DNA of 64,000 nt, taken from assembly GCA_947492175.1 (NCBI GenBank), contig CANLMQ010000005.1, positions 1-64,000 on the forward strand, given 5' to 3'. Below are positions 1 to 7,870 of this stretch, piece by piece; the first letter of the stretch is position 1, and each line of letters opens with the position of its first letter. Origin of the DNA: an uncultured Draconibacterium sp. (GTDB lineage Bacteria > Bacteroidota > Bacteroidia > Bacteroidales > Prolixibacteraceae). The position numbers and the translations under genes were made by a program. A model generated the notes under the pieces. It did no database searches and was not told where the DNA came from. It saw only the letters and a list, made by a program, of their open reading frames with translations.

Positions 1-55
1 ACAACGGCTGCTACAATCACTCTCTCTATGAACTTCGCTTCTCTCAAAGCGGCTG

Positions 56-86
56 CAAAAGTAAGCAAGCTTTTGATATCTCCAAA
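56..86 (-). promoter_or_regulatory. Consensus Bacteroidota promoter firing off the left edge
   Basis: Read on the minus strand, a TTTG (-33) is followed after exactly 19 bases by TACTTTTG, which fits the Bacteroidota consensus TTTG-N19-TAnnTTTG. Transcription would start near position 48 and leave the window at base 1. No plausible protein start follows. The G+C-richer leader after the promoter, with a GAGAGAAGCGAAGTTC stretch, looks more like a stable-RNA leader than a coding leader. That an rRNA operon lies just outside is an inference. Confidence 0.65.
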
Positions 87-497
87 CTCTTACACCGCTT
101 TTTTTAAAAGAAAATCACCTTGTCCTCATAAAAGACTGGGTATCAATACTGATCATTGTAAATAAAAATTGAACTATTCAACTGCCGGATTACAAAATGC
201 CCAATGAGTTTAGATTGACTCAGTATATATGTATGAACATCCAGCACTAGAAGTACTATAAACAATAAAAATAACCTAAATACATCTACATAGAATTCAG
301 ATATATTATAAGGTATATTATAAAAATCTAACAATTGAATTTATCAGAGAGCTAGTCTGGTTGATTTCCAAAAGTAAAGATGACCTTATGATATATCATG
401 CCGGAATTCATAATTATAAAAACAGGCGCTGTAATCCGGGGAAGATTCCCGTTCATGCAGCGCCCATGTTATCTGTTTATTTTCGTTTAGTTATCTA
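87..497. other. Gene-free stretch
   Basis: No convincing gene or structured element was seen. The reading frames here are short, A+T-rich and without recognisable protein features. It separates the left-edge promoter from the 3' end of the glycosidase-like lipoprotein gene. Confidence 0.5.
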
Positions 498-2075
498 TTA
501 CTTCAGGCCCTTTATGTATTTATTATATGATTCTACTTCAGGCTTTACACTCCACCCCGAAAGAATACCTCCGTACATATAAAAAGCCACATCAAACACC
601 ACCTGGCTATTTTCTTCGGTTACCTGGTAGTAAGTTGTTGCATCGCGCTGGTTTACCTTTTTAAATTCGCCCAGTTTAATGCCTCCCTCTTTCGTATCTG
701 TTTCAAACTGTTGAATAATAGCATTAATGGCCGGAGTCAGATCTTTGCGCCAGCGGGTATAAGAATTCAGGTACCGGATTAACTCTTCCGGAGTATTGCT
801 TACCGCACGCTGCATGGTACTTTTCAGCATTTGCGGATCGATTTCCTGCAATTCGGGTAAAACCGATGCGTTGGCAATACTAATATTGGCCTGAATATGC
901 AGCTTAACGGCATCCATAATCCCCTCCTTCTGGAACGGATCAGTAATTACTTTGTCACGCGGCGCAATTGTAGGAGTATAATCCGGCGAAGCACGCAATG
1001 CTCTTACGCTGTCGGTATAGGCCTTAAATTGTTGGCGTAATTCGGGTGTGCGCAGGCTTTGTACGGTAAAAATGGCAATTCCTTTGGCACCATTGTTTAA
1101 TGCAGCGTCCATACAATCGAACAACACCGGCCCGTCGGAAGCCATTAAGCCGCAATACAGCGATGTCATCGGGTTTTTATCGCGAACATTTTCGTTGGTA
1201 CAGTCTGAAATAAAACTTACATCGCCTGTATAAAAGTTTCGGTACACCATTGGAAAAACAATATCGAGGTTCCATTTGCCCCAGTCCTGGCGAACCATGC
1301 GGCGCGACATAGCTGGAGTTGGAAACGGCGAAGCTGCCATTACCTTGTTGTAGGAATGTACGGTTTCGGCAATCATATTGGCCACTTCGGTAATCTGGTC
1401 GCAGCGGAACTGGCGCCATTTTATGTCGGCTGAGGGATCTTCCTGTTCCCGTGGATCGTATCCAAATTTCTCTTTAAACAAACGAATCATTTCAGGATGG
1501 TATCCATAATCAAACTCAGGGTATTCAACATCCTGAACGATACCGTACTTCGCCCATAACGAGGTTGGCAGCACCACATCGACAAAACGGTGATAATCGA
1601 TGGCAATACCATTCAATCCTTCGACCTCACAGTAGGCAACAATTTTTTTGCGAATGTAATCGCGCACCTCGGGTAAGGCCGGACACATAAATTTGTAGTA
1701 GCCCACATAGGCTACAGAATCGGCCAGGCTCTCCCCTTTCCGGTTTACACTAAACCACTCGGGATGCTCTTTTAAAACCGTTTCGCGGTCGTGTTCCAGG
1801 TTCATGGTCCACAGCCAGGCATATACCTCGATGCCATATTTTTGGGCAATGGGAATGGCCTCGCGGTAATCGTCGGGAGTAGGCGCATTCAGCATAACGC
1901 CATCAATACCGGTTTCACTCATAATATTACAAACAGAATCGAAGTTCATTCCGGCGCGGTAATCAAGCCAGGTCCAGAACAAAGAGTAATCGGTTGTTTT
2001 TTCCACCTTTTCTCCCGAACAGGCAGCCATAAGAACAACTGCGGACAATAAAATCAGATAGTTTAGTTTTTTCAT
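498..2075 (-). CDS. Lipoprotein, family-10-like glycosyl hydrolase (GHL10 type)
   Basis: A 525-residue secreted lipoprotein. The N-terminus is a lipoprotein signal with lipobox LMAAC, Cys at residue 19. Residues about 28-370 read as a TIM-barrel glycosidase of the uncharacterised family-10-like group: an early SLFWTWLDYR segment, the strand motif GIEVYAWLW, GIAIDYHRF near residue 160 and LDIVFPMVYRNFY later. The remaining 150 residues are helical with a short beta tail. The real substrate is unknown; relatives are annotated as putative glycosidases from fold similarity only. It is followed on the same strand, after a 400-base gap, by the DUF5009 membrane protein gene upstream, so the two may serve the same glycan pathway, but a hairpin lies between them. 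Start chosen at the ATG that opens the signal peptide. Confidence 0.75.
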   Translation of the reverse strand: MKKLNYLILLSAVVLMAACSGEKVEKTTDYSLFWTWLDYRAGMNFDSVCNIMSETGIDGVMLNAPTPDDYREAIPIAQKYGIEVYAWLWTMNLEHDRETVLKEHPEWFSVNRKGESLADSVAYVGYYKFMCPALPEVRDYIRKKIVAYCEVEGLNGIAIDYHRFVDVVLPTSLWAKYGIVQDVEYPEFDYGYHPEMIRLFKEKFGYDPREQEDPSADIKWRQFRCDQITEVANMIAETVHSYNKVMAASPFPTPAMSRRMVRQDWGKWNLDIVFPMVYRNFYTGDVSFISDCTNENVRDKNPMTSLYCGLMASDGPVLFDCMDAALNNGAKGIAIFTVQSLRTPELRQQFKAYTDSVRALRASPDYTPTIAPRDKVITDPFQKEGIMDAVKLHIQANISIANASVLPELQEIDPQMLKSTMQRAVSNTPEELIRYLNSYTRWRKDLTPAINAIIQQFETDTKEGGIKLGEFKKVNQRDATTYYQVTEENSQVVFDVAFYMYGGILSGWSVKPEVESYNKYIKGLK

Positions 2076-2165
2076 ATTAATATATCTAGTTTTAGAATTT
2101 AATAATCAATAGCAATTCTTTAATTTTTTCACAAAAGGGATTTCATCCCTTAAACCCGACTTACC

Positions 2166-2210
2166 TTTTTTTCTTGACAAAAAAAGTAAGCAAAAAAGTC
2201 AAGAAAAAAA
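2166..2210. terminator. Perfect 13-bp stem hairpin with T/A tracts
   Basis: TTTTTTTCTTGAC at 2166-2178 pairs perfectly with GTCAAGAAAAAAA at 2198-2210 around a 19-base A-rich loop. The flanking T and A runs make it a possible terminator in either direction. It lies downstream of the DUF5009 gene, just upstream of the lipoprotein gene. The adjoining 200 bases hold no gene I can support. Confidence 0.5.
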
Positions 2211-2476
2211 CAAGCTTCTCCCCGCTCTTGAATTTCTTAACGGCTTACGCATTGCTTCTGCTTCAGCCTAAAATCCAATTCACCCTTTCGCCAGCCCGCA
2301 TTTTTTTCAGGCCCACGCACTTTGGGTCCATACTAGAAATCAACAATGTACTCCAGATGATCATGTCCTTTTGTTATTGCTCATTTTTAATCTTTTCCCA
2401 TCAACGGTAGTTCTTTCACTCTTTCATTCTTTTAATTTTTCTACAGAAACTCATCGAACAAGTTACCACCACTACT

Positions 2477-3721
2477 TTATATTTTCAGTTTAATTTTCAT
2501 TTTTCCGAGCAGGTAAGTTACACCGATAATAAAAAATGCAAAACAAAGACAATTTACAATACCCATAAAACCATGGGTAAACCAGTCGGGTAATACAATT
2601 CCGGTAATATCGGCAAAACCGTACGATACATACGGCACCAGGTAACAGGTTAACGTGGCCGTTCCTGCAGGTTTAATCACACTAAACCACCCGGCCTTTC
2701 CTTTTTCGGCCATCCAGTTTAGCAAGGCATAGGTAAGTACCGAAATGGCAGATACATAAAATACCCAGGTTGGAGTTGCCCCCAGTTTTGCCAGAATCCA
2801 GAACCGGCGCGAAACAATACCGGCAACCAACAGTACGGCCGCTACTATAAAACTGTAAAGCACTTTCTTTTCGGGTCGCCAACCGGCATACTTGGCAGCC
2901 AGCAGCGAAAGAAGAATTCCTCCCATGGTAAAAGCTGGCAATGCTCCGTTTCCAATATGAAGAATGCCCAGAAAGTCGTTGTAAAAATTAGGCCGCGGGA
3001 ACGACAGAATAGCACTTGCTCCCCAGTACTCATTCATTCTTGTTCCGAGAATGCAGATCAGCACAAACACACCCCATGCAAGTGCCAGATATTTTATGTT
3101 TTGACGGCAAAGCAGGTAAATAAAAGAGCACACCAGGTAGGTCCAGCCAATGGCTCCCAATATGCCCCAATGGGCACCAAACACTTTTTCCTTCGGACTT
3201 CGGTAGGTAATAGCCAGATAAAGCAATATGCCCAGTCCTATTAACTTTAAAACCAGAATTATTGGTTTCATATTCCGGTTGTTTGTACGGGGATAGTGGT
3301 TCCAGATCAGTATAAAAGCCACCACCATCAGAATAAAGTAAACACCGATCGGGTAGGCTACATTGGGCGACAAACGGGCCTCTGAGTTGGTAATAAAAGC
3401 CCCCATAATCAACAGCGCCAGGGTACGCGAGAGAATATGCCCGATGGTCGATTCAACCGAAAATCCCTTCATGTACCTGCGTTCGATGGCAAAGGGAATC
3501 GACATTCCCACCACAAACAGGAAACAGGGAAAAACCACATCGGCGAGCCCCATAAAGTCTTCTCCCCATTTGGCATGTTCCAGCCATTTCGGCACATCGT
3601 GAATTTTCCAGAAATCGTTTACAAAGATCATTACAAACATGGTAAGAGCTCTAAAAAGGTCGATGCCCACGTTACGTTGTGTAAAGTCGATGCCGGCAGT
3701 AGTGGATTGATTTATTGTCAT
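2477..3721 (-). CDS. DUF5009 / heparan-alpha-glucosaminide acetyltransferase-like membrane protein
   Basis: A 414-residue polytopic inner-membrane protein with about ten to eleven hydrophobic segments. The N-terminal block RNVGIDLFRALTMFVMIFVN and the following GLADVVFPCFLFVVG with an IPFAIERR turn are characteristic of the DUF5009/NagX group related to eukaryotic HGSNAT, membrane acyltransferases that use acetyl-CoA on the cytoplasmic side to acetylate glucosamine-type sugars. Bacterial members often sit beside GlcNAc-related genes. Here the neighbour downstream is a glycosidase-like lipoprotein, which would fit. A consensus promoter ends 45 bases upstream of the ATG, supporting this start. 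Substrate assignment is by family only. Confidence 0.75.
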   Translation of the reverse strand: MTINQSTTAGIDFTQRNVGIDLFRALTMFVMIFVNDFWKIHDVPKWLEHAKWGEDFMGLADVVFPCFLFVVGMSIPFAIERRYMKGFSVESTIGHILSRTLALLIMGAFITNSEARLSPNVAYPIGVYFILMVVAFILIWNHYPRTNNRNMKPIILVLKLIGLGILLYLAITYRSPKEKVFGAHWGILGAIGWTYLVCSFIYLLCRQNIKYLALAWGVFVLICILGTRMNEYWGASAILSFPRPNFYNDFLGILHIGNGALPAFTMGGILLSLLAAKYAGWRPEKKVLYSFIVAAVLLVAGIVSRRFWILAKLGATPTWVFYVSAISVLTYALLNWMAEKGKAGWFSVIKPAGTATLTCYLVPYVSYGFADITGIVLPDWFTHGFMGIVNCLCFAFFIIGVTYLLGKMKIKLKI

Positions 3722-3765
3722 AAGCCGAAGTTAAAGAATAGTTGTTAATTTCAGTTTTCCGCTGC

Positions 3766-3795
3766 CAAAATTAACCAGCTTAAACGATACTACAA
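3766..3795 (-). promoter_or_regulatory. Promoter of the DUF5009 gene
   Basis: On the minus strand TTG (3793-3795) and TAATTTTG (3766-3773) are separated by exactly 19 bases, matching the Bacteroidota TTG-N19-TAnnTTTG promoter. The expected transcription start, near 3759, leaves an untranslated leader of about 38 bases before the ATG at 3721. Confidence 0.65.
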
Positions 3796-3954
3796 TGCGG
3801 AATATCATTCCCGGGCGGTTTGTTTGAAATTCATATCGTGTTGCACTCATCTTTTACTTGTATGATTAACAAGATTTGAAAAATGAATTTTACCTCGTGC
3901 CGGAAGGAGTACGCAACGTGGTTGGGGGAGATGATTAAACTAATTTGTTTTCTT

Positions 3955-4139
3955 CACCACCCCGTCAGCGTAGGCAGATAATTATTCCAATTCTACATAT
4001 AGCGACGCTGACACCCCTCCTGGCTGGAGGGGAAATTTCATCTCTTATATAATATTGCCTTGAAATTTGAACACAAACTGAAATACGAACATTTCTCCTC
4101 CTCGAAGGAGGAGTACCCGGGTTATACCGGGGAGGTGGT
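3955..4139. repeat. CACCACC palindromic element, copy 1
   Basis: A 185-bp element that starts CACCACCCC and ends GGGGAGGTGGT, so its ends are inverted repeats. It contains two internal hairpins, one built on CCCCTCC...GGAGGGG and one on CTCCTCCTCGAAGGAGGAG, joined by an A+T-rich spacer. Another bare left end (CACCACCCCG) lies at 4162-4171. Six further whole or partial copies occur up to 15.13 kb. Confidence 0.8.
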
Positions 4140-4186
4140 AGAATTACCTAAACGATAAAAACACCACCCCGCCATCAATATTAAAT

Positions 4187-4873
4187 CTACTTACTTAAGT
4201 ATTTTTTTATCTCTACCACCTCAAAACCACTACCAAAATCAATACTTTCTCCCACTTTTTTAGCTGATAATAATTGAGCCATTTTGCTTGTTTCGTTAAT
4301 TCTCTGTGCATTGGGAGCATCAACACCAATACTAAACCATTTCGAGCTACCGTCCTGCGATTTCAATAAAACCATACTACCATCGGCAATGACAGCTTCA
4401 TAATCTTTATCCAGAATTTCTTCTTTTACAAGCTTAAACCTGCAAACCATAAATCCACTTCGGCCTTGCTCTTCCCAGTGGTCGACCACTTTATACAGAC
4501 CACCATATTTATAACCACTAGTAGGAGAAAACGCCGATTTATGTTTCGAACTACGAAGTACCCTAACTGGCAGTTGTTTTTGCTCGCTAATTACAAGCCC
4601 CTTGTTGCCGGGCGCATCCCACGACTGATCCTCGACCTGCTTCTTTGTTTTTGAATCGGTACCTCCATGCCCTGTATAAATAATATAATCACCCCAGTCT
4701 TCATCATCTTTACAACCTCCCGATATTAAAACCGACGAAGCACCCTCACCGTTGTTATCATCTATTCCACACACTTTAAAACGGTGTAACTCTGCTGTTT
4801 TTACTTCCGCTTTCGATGAAAAACATTGCTCTTCTCTTATGCCAACGGGTGTTCCAAAAAAAATACTACTCAT
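4187..4873 (-). CDS. SRA (YDG) modified-DNA-binding protein with GreA-like C-terminal domain
   Basis: A 228-residue cytosolic protein in two parts. Residues about 5-155 are a clear SRA/YDG domain: FGTPVGI, AELHRFKVCGID, GASSVLISGG, DDEDWGDYIIYTGHGG, a DQ pair and SGFMVCRFKL, all family landmarks. SRA domains flip out 5-methyl- or 5-hydroxymethyl-cytosine. Bacterial versions usually carry an HNH nuclease; none is present here. Residues about 165-228 instead resemble the C-terminal domain of GreA/GreB transcription factors: a VLLKSQDG strand, then SKMAQLLSAKKVGESIDF and FEVVEI, close to the GreA pattern SP(L)GKALLGKKVGD...YEIVEI. So this may read modified bases and contact RNA polymerase or another secondary-channel-like target; that role is inference. 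It lies at the edge of the repeat-rich island, between a CACCACC element and a gene-poor stretch. Confidence 0.8.
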   Translation of the reverse strand: MSSIFFGTPVGIREEQCFSSKAEVKTAELHRFKVCGIDDNNGEGASSVLISGGCKDDEDWGDYIIYTGHGGTDSKTKKQVEDQSWDAPGNKGLVISEQKQLPVRVLRSSKHKSAFSPTSGYKYGGLYKVVDHWEEQGRSGFMVCRFKLVKEEILDKDYEAVIADGSMVLLKSQDGSSKWFSIGVDAPNAQRINETSKMAQLLSAKKVGESIDFGSGFEVVEIKKYLSK

Positions 4874-4997
4874 CCTTCTAAATCTCTATTATTTTATTCA
4901 ATTCTTTAATCCCACCGGGTATAATTATAAATCCCGGCAGACAGTACATAGTTCAACTTGTCTGCTTCGAAAACTACTACTATACACGTTTGTGTAA

Positions 4998-5874
4998 TGC
5001 ATTTTTTATTCGCAAAAAACTACACTATTCCTACACAGTTATCGCAAGTTCGGGAGCGAAGTTTTACTGGTTGAATTCCGGTTTTAAAAATCAAGCCGCG
5101 AAAATACACCTTATTTGCAATTATGAGTCAAATTCCTTTCAAGTATTAACTTATACCTTACTTAAATGATAAAATCGTCATCCAGTCATCGTTAGCCGTG
5201 CACGTTATTGCACCCACAAACTTACCTGACCCATCCTCGAATCCCTGTCTGACTGCGCAAGCCAGGCAGGCTTCCATACACGCAGCTACCTTTTAAACAA
5301 CCTCTTGGCACCCAATCTTAAAGACAGCCCTGCATCATCGTCCGGGAAAACGGCAGAGCGTTGAATAACTTGCGGCACCGGACGAGTTTGTCTCTGCTCA
5401 TTTACCCGGCGCTCCGCACCGGGCTATTTACATTCGACGCTGCCAACGTCAGAAAATCACGGAGGGATTAAATGTTTATAACCCCGGATAAACGAACAAA
5501 GAGAGTGTAACCCGGGGTATTAATACCGACCAACAACAGGCGCAATCACCCCGCTCTTCTGTAATTTGAAGTGCTTTGCGCCGCATCGCTAATGTCGATT
5601 CGGGATAATACCCCAAAGTATGCTCTATAACAAGTTGATAAAGAGTCTGGTTTTTCATAATTTGTACTACCGTTAAAAACCAAACTCGATTTAACCCGCG
5701 AATTCGCTCGTATAAATCGTTTTATTTTTAACACTGCTCCGCTCACATACGCAAGGCGCGTATGTACGGCACGCCTTAAGGTTTGCCGGATATAAAGAGG
5801 CCGCCCTGGCTTCGAAAACTTCAGGCGGCCCCGATGCAATAAGTATTTATAACATCTTAAATGCAAAATTAACA
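4998..5874. other. Gene-poor stretch with several short palindromes
   Basis: No convincing gene. It holds a CCTGTCTGACTGC...CCAGGCAGGC hairpin (5246-5275), a segment with CCGGCGCTCCGCACCGG (about 5408-5424) followed by an ATGTTTATAACCCC box near 5471, and a GGCCGCC...GGCGGCC hairpin at 5799-5830 in the leader of the next gene. The GTTTATA box beside palindromes recurs in the REP-like elements elsewhere in the window, so this is probably debris of similar repeats. The two minus-strand frames spanning 5476-5983 overlap the leader and the 118-aa gene and look non-coding. Confidence 0.45.
5799..5830 (+). promoter_or_regulatory. Leader hairpin upstream of the 118-aa gene
   Basis: GGCCGCC at 5799-5805 pairs with GGCGGCC at 5824-5830, extended by CTG/CAG with one bulged base, around a loop of about 16 bases. 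It ends 44 bases before the ATG. It has no T-run, so it is not a standard terminator; it could be a repeat remnant or a leader structure. Confidence 0.35.
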
Positions 5875-6231
5875 ATGTCTGGATTAGGTGAATCCAAAAA
5901 ACGCGATTTTGTGCAGCAGATGATTGTGATTTTAAACCAAAATTCACAACTGCTAACCGACAACGGTTTTGATCCAACATCAAAGATTACCCTGCTGGAA
6001 GGTGAACTAACTGCTGCCGACGATGCCGAAGGGCGTCAGGTTGAAGCCAAAGCTCTTGCAAAAGCTGCAACCATCGAGGCACAAGAAACCCTTTCCACCG
6101 CTTACAACAGTGGTTCGGCAGTGGTTGAATCGGTAGTTGGTGCGCTGGGTAAAAAACATCCGCTGGTGCAGGAAATTAAAAAACTGCGCAAGTACGGAAA
6201 AACAAAACCGAAAGAAGAAAACAACAATTAG
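5875..6231 (+). CDS. Small conserved-type protein of unknown function (118 aa)
   Basis: I do not recognise a family. The protein is soluble, with no signal peptide or membrane segment. Its middle (residues about 45-90) is alanine- and glutamate-rich and almost certainly helical; the last 25 residues are strongly basic (KKLRKYGKTKPK), a possible nucleic-acid-contacting tail. It begins MSGLGESKKRDF and has its own downstream terminator, which supports it being a real single-gene unit. Codon use is like its neighbours, and the reverse-strand frame over it has no features. It lies between an SRA-domain gene and the 21-bp repeat array. Confidence 0.6.
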   Translation: MSGLGESKKRDFVQQMIVILNQNSQLLTDNGFDPTSKITLLEGELTAADDAEGRQVEAKALAKAATIEAQETLSTAYNSGSAVVESVVGALGKKHPLVQEIKKLRKYGKTKPKEENNN

Positions 6232-6251
6232 TTGTTGCTCTACACGAAAAA

Positions 6252-6284
6252 AGACCGTTCCGCTATTGTGGAGCGGTTTTTTTT
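6252..6284 (+). terminator. Rho-independent terminator after the 118-aa gene
   Basis: A CCGCT...AGCGG stem with flanking partial pairing is followed by a run of eight T residues, 30-50 bases after the stop codon at 6231. This is a standard intrinsic terminator layout. Confidence 0.75.
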
Positions 6285-6309
6285 GCCTTGGTATTAGCAC
6301 AAAATAAAA

Positions 6310-6624
6310 ATTGATTACTCCAGACCCTCTGCCAACTACTCCACCATAATCATGGACAAGGTAACAATGCTTATGGACTATTCCACAATATTTATGGAGA
6401 AGTCCATGGTTCGCATGGATAAGTCCACGATATTTGCCAAGTATTCCATGATATACATGGATAAGTCCATAATATATGTGGAGTGTTCCATCGCTTGCAT
6501 GGACAAATCCACGTATCCCATAGACCATTCCATTCGTTTCGTCCATTTATCCATACAATGCATGACCAGGGAAATTATTTTTGTAGACTTGTCCATATAT
6601 CCCGTGGACTATTCCATTGCCTTT
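6310..6624. repeat. Array of 15 degenerate 21-bp units, each with a TGGAnnnnTCCA-type dyad
   Basis: Units begin at 6310, 6331, 6352 and every 21 bases to 6604. Most contain a variant of TGGAC(A/T)A(G/T)TCCA, a 12-bp near-palindrome, followed by about nine variable bases that often read ATATTT. The phase is kept with no insertion or deletion across 315 bp. The period equals two helical turns, so every dyad faces the same side of the DNA. Because each core is a dyad, both strands give a similar heptapeptide (MDKSTIF-like) in one frame. That frame is open into the next gene but shows no other coding signs. It could be an operator or iteron/centromere-like array; there is no replication or partition gene in view. 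Confidence 0.85.
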
Positions 6625-6870
6625 AAAGATATTTACTTCACGTGGCTAAAACACCTTTCATTAAAGGGTTTTCACACTTTTACCTGCGAAAAACAAAGCA
6701 ATTATAAATTGGAAGGAGCTGAAAACAATAAAACTTTATTGCTTTTGCATTACAAAACACGAATCACAGATTCCCAACAGCGGGTTACAGGACAGCCTCT
6801 TTGTTTACAACAACACAATACACAAACAACCCACATTAAATCATTACATTTGAACAAACAAAAACAAAAG

Positions 6871-7080
6871 ATGGAAAAAGAAACAAAAAAGCCGGCAGAA
6901 AAGGAAACCACATCCGAAAACAAAAAAAACGACAGCTGGATTGATAAAGCAGAAGCAAAAATAGACGAAACAGCTGAAAAGATACACCAAAGCGAAGCCT
7001 ACCGCAAGGCCGACCAAAAACTGGAAGACGCCACCAAAAAACTGTTTCGTAAAGCGGGACGCTGGTGGGGGAAACTCTGA
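6871..7080 (+). CDS. Small highly charged protein (69 aa)
   Basis: The protein starts at the ATG at 6871, MEKETKKPAEKE. It is lysine/glutamate-rich with no hydrophobic segment: residues 1-25 look disordered, residues 27-60 form a probable amphipathic helix (WIDKAEAKIDETAEKIHQSE) and the end is basic with GRWWGKL. I do not recognise a family; short charged proteins of this kind are common in Bacteroidota. A TACATTTG element at 6845-6852 matches the -7 promoter box and lies 19 bases upstream of the ATG, which favours this start over the long in-frame extension that runs back through the 21-bp array. No -33 TTG at the right distance was seen. Confidence 0.55.
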   Translation: MEKETKKPAEKETTSENKKNDSWIDKAEAKIDETAEKIHQSEAYRKADQKLEDATKKLFRKAGRWWGKL

Positions 7081-7112
7081 CACTTCCATAATATTTACCA
7101 CTAAATACATAG

Positions 7113-7143
7113 AGGCCTGCCTGGCTTGCGCAGTCAGACAGAA
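7113..7143. repeat. Small dispersed hairpin (CCTGCCTG...CAGTCAGAC)
   Basis: GCCTGCCTGGCTTGCGCAGTCAGACAG-type sequence, the reverse complement of the copy at 5246-5275. Related copies at 12861-12881 and 17687-17711. These look like members of a short palindromic repeat family with no coding content. Confidence 0.5.
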
Positions 7144-7209
7144 AGACACGAGATAAAGCCGAATCTGCATATGCAGCTAATAAAAAGTAGAGGAAGGGAT
7201 TTTGTTTTA

Positions 7210-7460
7210 ACCACCTCACCGCTGTAAACGCGGTACCCTCCTCCTGGCAGGAGGAGAAATTTCATCTCCTATATAATAATATTACCATGAAATTTAAATC
7301 CAAACTGAAATACAAACACTTCTCCTCCTCGACACCCCTCTGCCGGCCACCCACATACCTTTCACTGTCATCTCCCCTAAATTAGGGGAGAAAAGGCGAA
7401 CTTTTTTATTTTTTGAAGAGTACCCTGATGCAGCGCAGCGAAATCAGGGGGAGGTGGTGG
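7210..7460. repeat. CACCACC palindromic element, copy 2 (interrupted)
   Basis: Starts ACCACCTCACC, carries CCTCCTCCTGGCAGGAGGAG and the same A+T-rich spacer as copies 1 and 5, and ends GGGGGAGGTGGTGG. The second hairpin is interrupted at about 7333 by some 90 bases of unrelated sequence that includes its own hairpin CTCCCCTAAATTAGGGGAG. It ends 8 bases before the DUF559 stop codon. Confidence 0.75.
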
Positions 7461-7467
7461 AAGAATA

Positions 7468-7836
7468 TTATCTCAACTCTTTTCTTTCTCCAAAATCCAG
7501 AATATCCTGTTTTATGACATCAGGATATTCATATACCCACCTGTTTTCATATCTTAGAACTGTTATGCCTTGTCGGGCCAGTTTTTCATCCCTTTCCTCA
7601 TCTCTGGCAATATTTTGTAAATCGGTATGAGGTTCTCCATCTAATTCTATTCCCAGATGTAATTCGTAACAAAAGAAATCCAGAACATATTTTCCTACCG
7701 AATGTTGTCTTCGAAACTTATATCCTCCAACCTGACTTTTTTTCAACATTTTCCACAACGTTGCCTCAGCTGCCGTAGAGTGATTTCGAAGATGTTTCCT
7801 GATAGGCTTTAAGTATTGACGATTATGGAGTTTCAT
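7468..7836 (-). CDS. DUF559 endonuclease-domain protein
   Basis: A 122-residue protein of the DUF559 family, which has the Vsr-like/PD-(D/E)XK endonuclease fold. Visible marks: an N-terminal basic region with TAAEATLWKML (LR..T.AE..LW), FRRQHSVGKYVLDFF with the metal-binding Asp at about 53, GIELDGEPH with Glu64/Asp66, and DEERDEKLARQGITVLRYEN near the end. The length is normal for a complete stand-alone member. No signal peptide. The gene sits exactly between two CACCACC elements: copy 2 ends 8 bases past its stop codon and copy 3 begins 34 bases before its start. This suggests, but does not prove, that nuclease and repeats move together. The activity of most DUF559 proteins is unknown. Confidence 0.85.
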   Translation of the reverse strand: MKLHNRQYLKPIRKHLRNHSTAAEATLWKMLKKSQVGGYKFRRQHSVGKYVLDFFCYELHLGIELDGEPHTDLQNIARDEERDEKLARQGITVLRYENRWVYEYPDVIKQDILDFGERKELR

Positions 7837-7870
7837 AGTATAAATTTAACTGATTCCAAAAGAATTAGCA

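Noticed and set aside
143..334. Minus-strand 63-codon frame
   Set aside because: Very A+T-rich, hydrophobic by composition only, and no supporting promoter or neighbour.
2174..2410. Plus-strand 78-codon frame after the 13-bp hairpin
   Set aside because: It begins inside the hairpin with a Lys-rich artefact of the A-tract and has no domain features; more likely non-coding intergenic sequence.
5476..5983. Minus-strand frames of 60 and 145 codons
   Set aside because: They overlap the leader and start of the 118-aa gene, have biased basic composition and contain repeat-like palindromes; no protein motif was seen.
6310..6624. CRISPR array
   Set aside because: Units are 21 bp with degenerate cores and no distinction between constant repeat and 30-bp spacer; no cas genes are present.
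6352..6870. A 242-codon frame running from the 21-bp array into the 69-aa gene
   Set aside because: The part before 6871 is made of the dyad repeats and of A+T-rich sequence without protein-like composition; both strands give similar peptides because the repeat is symmetric; and a -7 promoter box lies just before 6871.
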